DNA of 64,000 nucleotides, from positions 1-64,000 of the forward strand of contig JAHJME010000044.1 in NCBI GenBank assembly GCA_018821435.1. The letters are read 5' to 3'. Source of the stretch: Alphaproteobacteria bacterium (GTDB lineage Bacteria > Pseudomonadota > Alphaproteobacteria > Caulobacterales > Caulobacteraceae). The notes beneath the pieces were generated by a model that worked only from the letters and a program-made list of their open reading frames with translations, searched no databases and was not told where the DNA came from. Position 1 is the stretch's first letter. Every line of letters starts with the position of its first letter. The translations under genes and the position numbers were made by a program. Below are positions 51,421-60,265 of the stretch, piece after piece.

Positions 51421-51885
51421 ATGGCGACGACGGTGGATGTGAACGGACGGGCTTTGAACGTCAACTCGTCGCCCGACACACCCCTGCTATGGGTGCTTCG
51501 AGATGAACTGGGGCTGACCGGCACGAAGTACGGTTGTGGCGTGGCCCAGTGCGGCGCCTGCACGGTGCTGGCGGACGGCCAGCCGATCCGCGCCTGCCAG
51601 ACGCCGATCTCGGCGCTGGGGAGCGCGAAGATCACCACCATCGAGGGGCTGGGCGGCCAACATCCGCTGCAGACTGCCTGGGTGAAGCTGGACGTGCCGC
51701 AGTGCGGCTACTGCCAGTCGGGCCAGATCATGAGCGCCTGCGCCCTGCTGGCGGCGAACCCCAAGCCCGACGACGACGCGATCACCGCGGCCATGGACGG
51801 CAACATCTGTCGCTGCGGCGCCTACCAGCGCATCCGCGCGGCGATCAAGGACGCGGCGGCGGCGCCCGTGGAGACGACGGCATGA
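51421..51885 (+). CDS. IorA-type [2Fe-2S] subunit of molybdenum hydroxylase
   Basis: 154 residues of the xanthine-oxidase-family small subunit. The first [2Fe-2S] plant-type cluster has Cys in YGCGVAQCGACTVL and a Cys in IRACQTPI. The C-terminal helical domain has the second cluster, CGYCQSGQIM and NICRCGAYQRI. This two-subunit arrangement (no FAD subunit) is that of isoquinoline 1-oxidoreductase and membrane aldehyde dehydrogenase types, which donate electrons to cytochrome c. The stop overlaps the large-subunit ATG by 4 bases. Confidence 0.95.
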   Translation: MATTVDVNGRALNVNSSPDTPLLWVLRDELGLTGTKYGCGVAQCGACTVLADGQPIRACQTPISALGSAKITTIEGLGGQHPLQTAWVKLDVPQCGYCQSGQIMSACALLAANPKPDDDAITAAMDGNICRCGAYQRIRAAIKDAAAAPVETTA

Positions 51886-54086
51886 ACAAGCCCCTTAAGA
51901 ACATCGTCGCCGCCGCCAGCCGCCGCGAGGTGCTGGTCGTCGGCGCCACCCTGGCCGGCGCATCGCTGCTGGTGGGCTGCTCGCTGCCCGACGCCCTGTC
52001 AGCCGGGTCGAAGATCGAGGTCGGCGCGTTCGGGCCGTTCCTGAAGTTCAGCCCCGACGGGACCGTGACGGTCATCTCGAAGCACATCGAGTTCGGCCAG
52101 GGCAACCACGCCGGCCTGGCCGCCATCGCCGCCGAGGAACTGGACGCCGACTGGGACAAGGTGAAGGTCGAACAGGCCGCCGCCAGCGCCAAGCTGTACG
52201 GCAATGCCATCATGGGCGGCACCCAGGGCACCGGCGGATCCTCGGCCATCGCCAATTCCTGGACCCAGCTTCGCACGGCCGGCGCGGCGGCGCGGGCGAT
52301 GTTCGTCAGCGCGGCGGCGACCAAGTGGGGCGTCCCGGCCGGCGAGATCACCGTGGCCAACGGCGTCATCGCCCACGCCTCGGGCAAGCAGGCCGGTTTC
52401 GGCGATCTGGTGGCGGAGGCCGCCAAGGTCGCCCCGCCCACGGCCCCGAAGCTGAAGGACCCCAAGACCTTCACCCTGATCGGCACCGACCGAGTCCGCC
52501 GCAAGGACGCCCAGGCCAAGAGCAACGGCACGGCCCGCTATACCCAGGACGTCCGGCTGCCGGACATGCTGGTCGCCATGGTGGCCCACGCGCCCAAGTT
52601 CGGCGCCAAGGTGAAGTCGTTCGACGCGACCGAGGCCAAGAAGATCGCGGGCGTCACCGCCGTATATGAGATCCCGACCGGCGTGGCCGTGGTCGCCAAC
52701 TCTACCTGGGCTGCCAAACAGGGCCGCGACGCGCTCAAGGTCGAGTGGGACGAAGCCAAGGCCGAACAGCGCGGCTCCGCGCAGATCCTGGCCGCGTTCA
52801 AGGACCTGGCCTCGGGCAAGACCGCCGCGCCGGACGACAAGAAGACCGGCTGGAAATCGTTCGAGTCCAAGGGCGACGCGGCCAAGGCCGCCGCCGGGAC
52901 CGCGGCCGTCGAGGTCGCCTACGACTTCCCGTACCTGGCCCACGCGACCATGGAGCCGATGAACTGCGTGGCCATGGTGGGCAAGGGTCCGACCCGGCTG
53001 GTCTTCGGCTCACAGACGCCGACCCTGGACCAGATCAACACGGCCGGGATCGTCCTGGCCCTGCCGGGGTCCATCGAGATCGAGACCCTCTTCGCCGGGG
53101 GCTCGTTCGGGCGCCGCGCCAATTTCCAGTCCGACTACGTCACCGAGTGCGTCCACATCGCCAAGAAGGTCGGGAAGGGCCGGCCGGTGAAGCTGGTGTG
53201 GACGCGCGAGGACGACATGCGCGCCGGTTACTACCGGCCGCTGGTGCATCACACCGTGCGGGTGACCACCGACGCCGACGGCTATCCCGCGACCTGGAAG
53301 CACCGCGTCGTCACCCAGTCGATCATGAAGGGCGCGCCGCCCGGATCGCCCGGCGGCGGCGGGGTCGACGCCACGGCGGTCGAGGGTGCGCTGGGATCGC
53401 CGTATCTGAAAGCCACGCCGATCGTCGACGCCCAACTGATCACGCCGGACGCGGGCGTGCCGGTGCTGTGGTGGCGTTCGGTGGGCGCGACCCATACCGC
53501 CTATGTGATGGAACACACCGTCGACCAGCTGGCGAAGAAGGCCGGCAAGGACCCGGTGGAGTACCGTCGCGCGCTCTACCAGAAGGCCGGGGCGGCCAGG
53601 CATCTGGCGGTGCTGAACCTGGCCGCCGAGAAGGCCGGCTGGACCACGCCCGCGACCGACGGCTGGACCCGTGGCGTCGCGGTGCACGAGAGCTTCGGCT
53701 CAGTCGTCGCCCAGGTGGCCGAGGTGAAGATGGAGAACGGCCAGCCCAAGGTGGGCCGGGTCGTCACCGCCGTGGACTGCGGCACGGCCATCTCGCCCGA
53801 CCAGATCGCGGCGCAGATGGAGGGCGGGACCTGTTACGGCCTGTCGGCGGCGCTGTTCGGGAACATCACCCTGACCGGCGGCGTGGTCGACCAGCAGAAC
53901 TTCGACACGTATCGCGTGCTGCGGAATTCCGAGGCGCCGACGGTGGAGACCTACATCGTGGCCTCGGCCAATCCGCCCAGTGGCGTGGGCGAGCCCGGCA
54001 CCCCGGTGATCGGCCCCGCCGTCGCCAACGCCCTGCTGGCGATCACCGGACAGCCGACGCTCAGCCAGCCGTTCGTCAAGGCTTAG
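51882..54086 (+). CDS. IorB-type molybdopterin-binding large subunit
   Basis: 734 residues. The N-terminus has twin Arg and a lipobox-like ending (ASRREVLVVGATLAGASLLV, then GC), consistent with Tat export as a complex with the small subunit. The first aldehyde-oxidase domain is SPDGTVTVISKHIEFGQGNHAG. Mo-cofactor-binding segments include GGTQGTGGSSA, GGSFGRRANFQSDYV, VLWWRSVGATHTAYVMEH and a C-terminal SGVGEPGTPVIGPAVANAL with the active-site Glu. It hydroxylates N-heterocycles or oxidises aldehydes. The true substrate is not evident. The ATGA overlap joins it to the small subunit. Confidence 0.94.
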   Translation: MNKPLKNIVAAASRREVLVVGATLAGASLLVGCSLPDALSAGSKIEVGAFGPFLKFSPDGTVTVISKHIEFGQGNHAGLAAIAAEELDADWDKVKVEQAAASAKLYGNAIMGGTQGTGGSSAIANSWTQLRTAGAAARAMFVSAAATKWGVPAGEITVANGVIAHASGKQAGFGDLVAEAAKVAPPTAPKLKDPKTFTLIGTDRVRRKDAQAKSNGTARYTQDVRLPDMLVAMVAHAPKFGAKVKSFDATEAKKIAGVTAVYEIPTGVAVVANSTWAAKQGRDALKVEWDEAKAEQRGSAQILAAFKDLASGKTAAPDDKKTGWKSFESKGDAAKAAAGTAAVEVAYDFPYLAHATMEPMNCVAMVGKGPTRLVFGSQTPTLDQINTAGIVLALPGSIEIETLFAGGSFGRRANFQSDYVTECVHIAKKVGKGRPVKLVWTREDDMRAGYYRPLVHHTVRVTTDADGYPATWKHRVVTQSIMKGAPPGSPGGGGVDATAVEGALGSPYLKATPIVDAQLITPDAGVPVLWWRSVGATHTAYVMEHTVDQLAKKAGKDPVEYRRALYQKAGAARHLAVLNLAAEKAGWTTPATDGWTRGVAVHESFGSVVAQVAEVKMENGQPKVGRVVTAVDCGTAISPDQIAAQMEGGTCYGLSAALFGNITLTGGVVDQQNFDTYRVLRNSEAPTVETYIVASANPPSGVGEPGTPVIGPAVANALLAITGQPTLSQPFVKA

Positions 54087-54109
54087 CGACGTGTGCTAGC
54101 CACCCCCGC

Positions 54110-55024
54110 ATGAACTTCGACATCATGCGGCTGATCGCGGCGCTGCTGGTGGTGGTGAGCCACACCTTCCCGCTGGCCGGTCAGGCGCCGTTCCGGATCA
54201 TGGGCGTCGAGGACCTGGGCGCGCTGGGCGTCTCGGTCTTCTTCGTGATCAGCGGCTATCTGGTCAGCGCCAGCTATGTGCGCGATCCCAAGGCCTATCT
54301 GCTCAAGCGCGTCCTGCGGATCGAGCCCGGCCTGATCGCCTCGCTGGTGGTGACCGTGGGCCTGCTGGCCTTCGTCACCACGGCGCCGGCGGCGGAGTAC
54401 TGGCCTCAGGCGGCGATGTACGTGGTCCGCAACGCCCTGCTCTATCCCGCCACCTACGCCCTGCCCGGCGTGTTCCAGGACGTGCCGATGGCCGGCGTGG
54501 TCAACGGCGTGCTCTGGACGCTCCGGCTCGAGTTCACCTTCTACGTCGTGCTGATGCTCATCGGGGCGCGCCTAAGGCTGGTGCTGGCGCTGCTGGCGGT
54601 CTGCGCCCTGGTGGTCGTGGCCATGACCTTCACCCACCCGCACTGGGCCGAGGAGAAGCTGACACGGATCACTTTCCTGGGCGCGCGCAACGGCCTGCTG
54701 TTCTTCGCCGGGGTGGCGATCCAGCTTTCGCGCTGGAAGATCCCGCTTTGGCTGGGCGGCGTGTCGGTGGTGGCGTTCCCGGTCCTGGGCCCCCTGGCGC
54801 TGCCGACGGCGGTGCTGGGCCTGGCGCGGCCGGGCAAGCTGCCGGCCGACCTCAGCTATGGGGTCTATATCTATGCCTTCCCGATCCAGCAGGTGCTGGC
54901 GGCCTATGGCCAGCTGAACGTCGTCACCGCCGTGCTGGCGGTGCTGCCGTTCGCCGCGGCGAGCTGGTTCCTGGTGGAAAAGCCGGCCCTGAAACTGAAG
55001 CCCGGACCGCGTCCCGCCTGGTGA
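54110..55024 (+). CDS. Acyltransferase family 3 membrane protein
   Basis: 304 residues and about nine to ten membrane helices. It starts MNFDIMRLIAALLVVVSHTF, containing the R-x10-H motif of acyltransferase-3/OafA-type proteins. FFVISGYLVSASYVRDPKAYLLKRVLRIEPGL follows, with the usual 'RxxRIxP' segment. It is rather short (usual 340-400). These proteins O-acylate surface polysaccharides in the inner membrane. It begins 23 bases after the IorB stop and may be on that transcript, with no functional link obvious. Confidence 0.92.
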   Translation: MNFDIMRLIAALLVVVSHTFPLAGQAPFRIMGVEDLGALGVSVFFVISGYLVSASYVRDPKAYLLKRVLRIEPGLIASLVVTVGLLAFVTTAPAAEYWPQAAMYVVRNALLYPATYALPGVFQDVPMAGVVNGVLWTLRLEFTFYVVLMLIGARLRLVLALLAVCALVVVAMTFTHPHWAEEKLTRITFLGARNGLLFFAGVAIQLSRWKIPLWLGGVSVVAFPVLGPLALPTAVLGLARPGKLPADLSYGVYIYAFPIQQVLAAYGQLNVVTAVLAVLPFAAASWFLVEKPALKLKPGPRPAW

Positions 55025-55102
55025 ACAGGAAAATCGTCGGGTTCCGGTGAACCAATCACGGTTTCGTGCGCTCTCGCTTGGCATACTACTCAGGAGAGAC
55101 AC

Positions 55103-55399
55103 ATGCGCTTCGCCATCACCGCCATCGCCGCCCTCGGCGCGCTCAGCATGGCTGCTTGCAGCAAGCCCGCCGAAAAGGCCGCCGACGCCCAAGCCGACGC
55201 CGTCCAGGCCGACGCCAACGCCGCCGCCGACACGCTGAACGCCCAAGCCGACGCCACGAAGGCGAACGCTGACGCCGCCGCCGACGCCACCAAGGCCAAC
55301 GCCGACGCCACCGCCGAGAACCTCGAAGCCAAGGCCGACGCGACCAAGGAAGCGGGCGAGGCCAAGGCCGACGCCATCAAGGACGCGGCCAAGAAATAA
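55103..55399 (+). CDS. Ala-rich lipoprotein with 11-residue repeats
   Basis: 98 residues with an AGGAGAG binding site. The type II signal ends LGALSMAAC, lipidating Cys at about residue 19. The rest is Ala/Asp/Lys. It has a clear 11-residue period: ADATKANADAA, ADATKANADAT, AENLEAKADAT, KEAGEAKADAI, KDAAKK. Such 11-mers form long right-handed amphipathic helices, as in LEA-like and Lpp-like proteins. It is probably an abundant small outer-membrane or inner-membrane lipoprotein in the periplasm. A strong terminator follows. Confidence 0.85.
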   Translation: MRFAITAIAALGALSMAACSKPAEKAADAQADAVQADANAAADTLNAQADATKANADAAADATKANADATAENLEAKADATKEAGEAKADAIKDAAKK

Positions 55400-55427
55400 G
55401 TTCGTAGTCACCGACACCTACGAACCG

Positions 55428-55461
55428 AAGGCCCCGAAGCTCACCTGAGCTTCGGGGCCTT
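55428..55461. terminator. Strong bidirectional terminator
   Basis: A perfect 16-base stem (AAGGCCCCGAAGCTCA, 55428-55443; TGAGCTTCGGGGCCTT, 55446-55461) with a 2-base loop, followed on the plus strand by TCTCTTTG. It ends the lipoprotein gene and overlaps the last bases of the convergent PepSY gene. Confidence 0.92.
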
Positions 55462-56838
55462 TCTCTTTGTGAGCTGGCCCAGGTCGGATTTGGCGCGCCG
55501 CCAGCCCAGCCAGACGCCGGTGGCCACGCCCGCGCCGGCAAAGACCAACAGCACCACCATCGCCACGTACCAGGGCGCCCCGCCGCGCAGGCCGTTGATC
55601 ACGTCCAGCCGGTGCAGGCCGGTGAACAGCCAGCGGAAGGCCCGGCCCGGCCCGTCCACCTGCGCCAGCACCTGGCCCGACGCCGGATCCAGGTAGAAGC
55701 GCACCTTGTCCTGAAGCTCGACGCGATAGGCCGGCAGCTTCGCCTGCCCGTCATGGCCGTCGTAATAGTAGGCGTCCGGCTGGGTGATCAGCCCGGCGCT
55801 CAAGGCCGGGCCGAGCCGGCCTGCTGCGGCGGCCAGGTCTTTGGGCGCCAACACCGCGGGCCGCGCCTGCGCATCCAGCCGCACGCCGTCCGCCATCAGA
55901 TACAGCGTCCCGCCGAGGGGGGCCGCCGTGATCTGGCGCGCCGTCACCCCCTGGACCCGAGCGGCGGTGACGGCCTCGCGCAAATCGCCAAAGGCGAAGG
56001 CGCCGGTCACCTGCTCGCCCCGCGGGTCGCCGGGACTGTCCAGGAAGCCCCAGGGGTTCATGGAGACCAGGCCGCTGGCGACCCACGTCAGGGTCAGGAT
56101 CCCGGCGAAGAGCCCGGTCAGGTGGTGCCAGGCCATCAGCCCGCGATAGGGCGTCACTCGCTTGCCCCCCCACGGCCGCCAGGAAATGACGCCCAGGTAG
56201 AGGCCGGTGACCGTCAGGAATATCCCGACGAGGGAGGTCCAGTTCACCACCTGGGCCCACAGTTTGACGTCGGCGCGCAGCACTTCCGGATAGAGCCAGT
56301 GCGGGATCGGCCCCAGCCAGTTCAGCACCTTCTCGCGGGCGTTCACCACCTGGGACACCGCCCCGGTGTGGGCCGAGACGTAGATGTCCGTGCGGGCCGG
56401 ATCGTCGAAGTGGAACAGGTAGAACGGCCGGCGTTTGTTGAAATAGCCGGTGACCGTCCACTGATCCCGCGCGATGGCCTCGGGCGTCCCCGGCTTGCCG
56501 CCGATGCCGTGCGCGGTCGCATAAGCCTGGGCGACGCGCGCCGCCTGGTCGCTCGATATGCGGTGGATCGGCTGACCGGTCGTCAGGTCCAGCACCTGGT
56601 TGTCGAAGCGCAGCACGGAGCGGCCCGCCAGGTCTTCGACCGTGGCCCGCTCGACCTGGATCACCTCCTGGATGTCGCCGAAGACGCAGCACTGGCCCCA
56701 GGCGACCGGGGGTAGGCCCGCCGCCCGCTCCTCGTCCGTGACCTCGGGCCAGTGGACGAAAAGCATCACGATGCCGCTCAGGAACCAGAGCAGCATCAGC
56801 AGGCCCATGACGATGCCCACGTAGCGGTGGAGCACCAC
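55441..56838 (-). CDS. PepSY-domain membrane protein (iron-uptake-associated)
   Basis: 465 residues from GTG 56838. Four membrane segments are visible: IVMGLLMLLWFLSGIVMLFV, TSLVGIFLTVTGLYLGVISW, HLTGLFAGILTLTWVASGLVSM and APWYVAMVVLLVFAGAGVATG. PepSY-like periplasmic domains lie between them. Conserved His residues at LHRYVG, AWHHLTG and GLHRLDV are positioned to bind haem b, as in FpvG/PepSY siderophore reductases. The frame is open about 60 bases upstream but without ATG, so the true start may be GTG 56841 or a rarer codon. It lies 46 bases after the TonB receptor stop, in one operon. Confidence 0.85.
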   Translation of the reverse strand: MVLHRYVGIVMGLLMLLWFLSGIVMLFVHWPEVTDEERAAGLPPVAWGQCCVFGDIQEVIQVERATVEDLAGRSVLRFDNQVLDLTTGQPIHRISSDQAARVAQAYATAHGIGGKPGTPEAIARDQWTVTGYFNKRRPFYLFHFDDPARTDIYVSAHTGAVSQVVNAREKVLNWLGPIPHWLYPEVLRADVKLWAQVVNWTSLVGIFLTVTGLYLGVISWRPWGGKRVTPYRGLMAWHHLTGLFAGILTLTWVASGLVSMNPWGFLDSPGDPRGEQVTGAFAFGDLREAVTAARVQGVTARQITAAPLGGTLYLMADGVRLDAQARPAVLAPKDLAAAAGRLGPALSAGLITQPDAYYYDGHDGQAKLPAYRVELQDKVRFYLDPASGQVLAQVDGPGRAFRWLFTGLHRLDVINGLRGGAPWYVAMVVLLVFAGAGVATGVWLGWRRAKSDLGQLTKRKAPKLR

Positions 56839-56884
56839 CAGCCACTTGGGCGCCCAGGGCTTGCGGGCGGGCTTGGTGACGAGA

Positions 56885-58864
56885 TCAGAAGTTATAGGCG
56901 TAGCTCACGTGCAAGGTCCGGGGCACGCCCCGGAAGCGGTAGAAGAAGCGCTGCGTCGAGAGGTCGATGGCCGCCGAGTTGACCCGGGTAGCGTAGTCCT
57001 CGTCGAAGGCGTTCTCCAACCGCGCCGTGACGCGGTGCTTGCGCGCCTTGTCGATGAAAACGTAGGCCGCGACGTCGGCGACCACATAGTCCCCATAGTT
57101 CACTCGGCCGAAGCCGCTCACCGTCTGGGAAACATCGCCCACCCAGAGCAAGCTGGCCGAGGCGCCGAAGGGGTGCTGGGCGGGATCGTACTGGATCGTG
57201 GCCTTGGCCTGGGCCTCCGGGATCCGGTCGAACTGGCGCCCGGCGCCCTCGGCGCGGGTGCGCGTATAGGTATAGGAGGCGCGTGCCGAGATCGCGTCCA
57301 TGAGCTGGGCCGTGCCATTGAGCTCCACCCCCCGCGTCTTCACCTTGTCGGCGACGTTGACGTAGATCCCGTCCGGGAAGGCCGGCAGGTCGTAGACGTC
57401 GACGATCAGGTCGTCGATCTTCCTCGCGAAGCCGGTGAGTTGCCAGGTGAAGCGGCCGCCCTGGACCTGTCCGCCGATGGCGATGTTGCCGTTCAGGCTC
57501 TGCTCGGGCTTCAGGTCGGTGTTGCCCACGGCGCAGCAGGGGTCAAAGGCGTAGAGCTGTTCGGCGCTGGGCAGGATGAACGACGTGCCCAACATCCCCT
57601 CCAGATAGACCGCGGGGGTCACGTCCCAGCGGCCGGACAGGTTCCAGACCGCCTTGTCATGGCCGTCGGTCTTGTTGAAGCGGACGCCGGCGGCCAGGTG
57701 GGCGTTCTCGAACAGGTCGTCGGTGGTGCGCACCTGGGCGATGAAGGCGTGGACCTTCTCGGTCTGCGGCGCGATCAGCAGCACCTCGTCGCGGCCGTTG
57801 AAGTTCTGGAAGTCGTAGCCCAGGTCGACCTCGAACCCGCGCTGCAGGTTCAGCTTGGCCAGGACGCTGACGCCGTAGTCCTCGTAGCCCCAGTAGGTCA
57901 GGTCATCGACGATGACGCCGGGGGCGGACGGATTGCCGGGCACGTTGTTGACCGTCGAATAGACGCTGTCCCAGTCGTGGTAGTAGCCCTTCACCGAGAG
58001 CTGGACCTGCTCGCTGGCGGTCCAATCCAGGCTGGCGCTGGCGATCTCCTCGTCGCGGTCGTTGAACGACAGGCGCGTCAGGCGCGGACCGGGATAGTCC
58101 AGGTGCGCGTCGGTGTGCTGGTAGTAGAGGTTGGCCTTGAGGTCGGGCGTCAGGTCGAAGCCCAGCTTGCCGCCGAAGCTGACCACGTCGTAGCCGCGCT
58201 TGCGGGCCGTCGCGCTGGGCTGGAAGACGTCGAACGTCTTGTAGCCATCGGCCTCATCCTTCGAGACCCAGGCCACGAACCGGCCTTGGCCCACAGCGCC
58301 GCGGACCATGGCGTTGGCGTGGACGCCCTGGTTGGTGTCGCCGCCCACCGTGAAATTCCCGCTGAGCGCGTCGGAATAGGCGCGGGTCACCACGTTGATC
58401 ACCCCGGCGGCGGCCTGGGTGCCGTAGAACAGGCTTTGGCCGCCCTTCAGCACTTCGATCCGCTCGACCATGCTGGCCGGCAGCGTGTCGGCCGGGCTGG
58501 TCGAGGTATAGAGGCGATTGTTGATCCGCACGCCGTCGACAAGCCAGAGGACATCGCCCGTCCGCGAGCCCTGCAGCGAGATGTCCGCGTACGAGAACGG
58601 CCCGTTGCGGGGCGAGATGAACAGGCCCGGCGTTTGCATCTGCAGCGCCTGCGACACGTCCACATAGGCGTTGCGGCGCACGGTCTCGCCGGTGATCGTC
58701 TCCAGGTCGCTGCCATAGCGCGACAGTTCCTGCGGCAGGGTTTCGTCCAGCCGCGCGCCAGTCACCACCAGTTCGTCCACCTCGGCCGCGCCGTCGGCGG
58801 CCTGCGCCGCGCCGGCCATGGCGCCCAGCGCCGCGCCCAGCAGCCAGTAAGTCCGCATCCCCAT
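56885..58864 (-). CDS. TonB-dependent receptor paired with PepSY protein
   Basis: 659 residues from ATG 58864; an ATG at 58858 is close behind. The signal peptide is RTYWLLGAALGAMAGAAQA, then a TonB box EVDELVVTGARLDE. The plug is SQALQMQTPGLFISPRNG to VIRNRLY-like VDGVRINNRLYTSTS and LFYGTQAAAGVINVVTRA. The barrel ends LHVSYAYNF with a C-terminal Phe. A vicinal Cys pair is in the loop AFDPCCAVGNTD. Length resembles small siderophore, haem or metal receptors. Downstream PepSY and the divergent membrane-anchored regulator suggest a three-gene uptake system. Confidence 0.92.
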   Translation of the reverse strand: MGMRTYWLLGAALGAMAGAAQAADGAAEVDELVVTGARLDETLPQELSRYGSDLETITGETVRRNAYVDVSQALQMQTPGLFISPRNGPFSYADISLQGSRTGDVLWLVDGVRINNRLYTSTSPADTLPASMVERIEVLKGGQSLFYGTQAAAGVINVVTRAYSDALSGNFTVGGDTNQGVHANAMVRGAVGQGRFVAWVSKDEADGYKTFDVFQPSATARKRGYDVVSFGGKLGFDLTPDLKANLYYQHTDAHLDYPGPRLTRLSFNDRDEEIASASLDWTASEQVQLSVKGYYHDWDSVYSTVNNVPGNPSAPGVIVDDLTYWGYEDYGVSVLAKLNLQRGFEVDLGYDFQNFNGRDEVLLIAPQTEKVHAFIAQVRTTDDLFENAHLAAGVRFNKTDGHDKAVWNLSGRWDVTPAVYLEGMLGTSFILPSAEQLYAFDPCCAVGNTDLKPEQSLNGNIAIGGQVQGGRFTWQLTGFARKIDDLIVDVYDLPAFPDGIYVNVADKVKTRGVELNGTAQLMDAISARASYTYTRTRAEGAGRQFDRIPEAQAKATIQYDPAQHPFGASASLLWVGDVSQTVSGFGRVNYGDYVVADVAAYVFIDKARKHRVTARLENAFDEDYATRVNSAAIDLSTQRFFYRFRGVPRTLHVSYAYNF

Positions 58865-58972
58865 CCGATCTATCCCCTCAGCATCCCGCGCGGTCTGACG
58901 CCGCGTCATCCAGTGGCCGGGGCGTTAGGGCGCGTGCGGCGAGCACACCCGTACTTTACGGTTTCCATGCGC

Positions 58973-58992
58973 GTTACAGAGGGTTACAGGGG
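58973..58992. promoter_or_regulatory. Two phased 10-bp direct repeats, candidate operator
   Basis: GTTACAGAGG (58973-58982) is directly followed by GTTACAGGGG (58983-58992). Ten-base direct repeats put both halves on the same helix face, the arrangement bound by OmpR/PhoB-type winged-helix dimers. They end 23 bases before the regulator ATG and start about 108 bases from the receptor ATG. Confidence 0.5.
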
Positions 58993-59015
58993 CCTTGGGG
59001 TCTCGAAAGTCGGGT

Positions 59016-60215
59016 ATGAGCGAGCAGCGTTCCGAAGCCTTGGCGACGCAGGTGGCGCGGATCCGCGAGAGCGGCATCCTGGGGCGCAGCCATGGGCTGG
59101 CGCGGCTGTTCGACTACCTGGCCGATCCGGCGCGCGGCGGGCGCACCCAGCGCGAGGCCGACGTGGCCCAGGACGTGTTCGGCCGCGAGCTGGACCTGTC
59201 GGGCGACGCCTCGGTGCGGGTCTATGTCCACCGCCTGCGCAAGAAGCTGGACGACTTCTACGCCGGGCCGGGGGCGTCCGAACCGCACCGCTTGGTGATC
59301 CCGGTGGGCGAGTACCGGCTGGACGTGACCGAGGTCAGCGCCGAGGTCGTGGCCGTCGCGACGAAGACCCGCCCCCGCTGGCTGTGGCCGGCCGTGGCAG
59401 CGGCGACCCTGCTGCTGGCCGCCAACGCCGGCGCCTGGTGGTGGGTCGCCCAAGAGGCCGCGCCTTCGCGCGAACTGGCCCGAACCGCCGCGTCGCCGCT
59501 GTGGGCCGGCATCGGCCGCGACCGGCCGGTGATCGTTGTGGTGGGCGACTACTATATCTTCGGCGACACCGACTACGGCGACGGGCCCAAGCGGATGATC
59601 CGCGCCTTCGAGATCAACTCGCCGGCCGACCTCGACGCCTGGCTGATGGACAATCCGCAGCTCCAGGGCCGCTACATCGACCTCGACACCTATTACACGC
59701 CCGTGGGCGCCACCCTGGCGCTGCGCGAGATCATGCCTCTGGTGCGCCAGTCGGCGGGCGGCATCGACCGGGTGCGGGTGATCACCGCCTCGCACCTGAC
59801 CCCCGACCTGATGAAGAGCGCCGATATCGTCTACGTGGGCTACCTGTCGGCGTTGCGCATGCTGCAGGAGCCGGTGTTCGAGCGCTCGCGCTTCGCCATC
59901 GGCTCGACCTACGACGAGTTGATCGACCGCAAGACCGGGCAGAGTTTCGTCTCCGGCGCCGGGACCGCCTCGGGCGACCGCCCGAACCGCGACTATGGCT
60001 ACCTGGCGCGCTTCCAAGGTCCCGCCGGAAATCACTTCATCATCGTGGCCGGCAACCGCGACATCGGGGTGATGCAAATGGCCGAGGTGGCCACCGACCC
60101 CGGCGCGCTGGCGCGACTGAAGATCCAGGGCGAGGGGGCCGTGGAAGCGCTCTACGAGGTGGACGGCGTCGGTCGCACCGCCCTGGGCGCCAAGCCGGTG
60201 ATCGCCGCCCGCTGA
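59016..60215 (+). CDS. Membrane-anchored winged-helix regulator (ToxR/CadC-like layout)
   Basis: 399 residues. Residues about 1-105 form a winged-helix domain. SVRVYVHRLRKKLDDFY (75-91) matches the recognition helix of OmpR-type regulators, and GEYRLDV (98-104) matches the wing. One membrane helix follows (about 122-148, WLWPAVAAATLLLAANAGAW). A 250-residue periplasmic domain comes next (VIVVVGDYYIFGDTDYG, FEINSPADLDAWL, IVYVGYLSALRML, FVSGAGTASGDRPNRDYGYLA). It is divergent from the TonB receptor/PepSY operon, so it probably senses a periplasmic signal and controls it. The sensor domain family is not recognised. Confidence 0.85.
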   Translation: MSEQRSEALATQVARIRESGILGRSHGLARLFDYLADPARGGRTQREADVAQDVFGRELDLSGDASVRVYVHRLRKKLDDFYAGPGASEPHRLVIPVGEYRLDVTEVSAEVVAVATKTRPRWLWPAVAAATLLLAANAGAWWWVAQEAAPSRELARTAASPLWAGIGRDRPVIVVVGDYYIFGDTDYGDGPKRMIRAFEINSPADLDAWLMDNPQLQGRYIDLDTYYTPVGATLALREIMPLVRQSAGGIDRVRVITASHLTPDLMKSADIVYVGYLSALRMLQEPVFERSRFAIGSTYDELIDRKTGQSFVSGAGTASGDRPNRDYGYLARFQGPAGNHFIIVAGNRDIGVMQMAEVATDPGALARLKIQGEGAVEALYEVDGVGRTALGAKPVIAAR

Positions 60216-60265
60216 ACTCCTGGGCGGCCTGGCCGTTCTATCGGCTAACGCCGAAGGAGCCCGTC

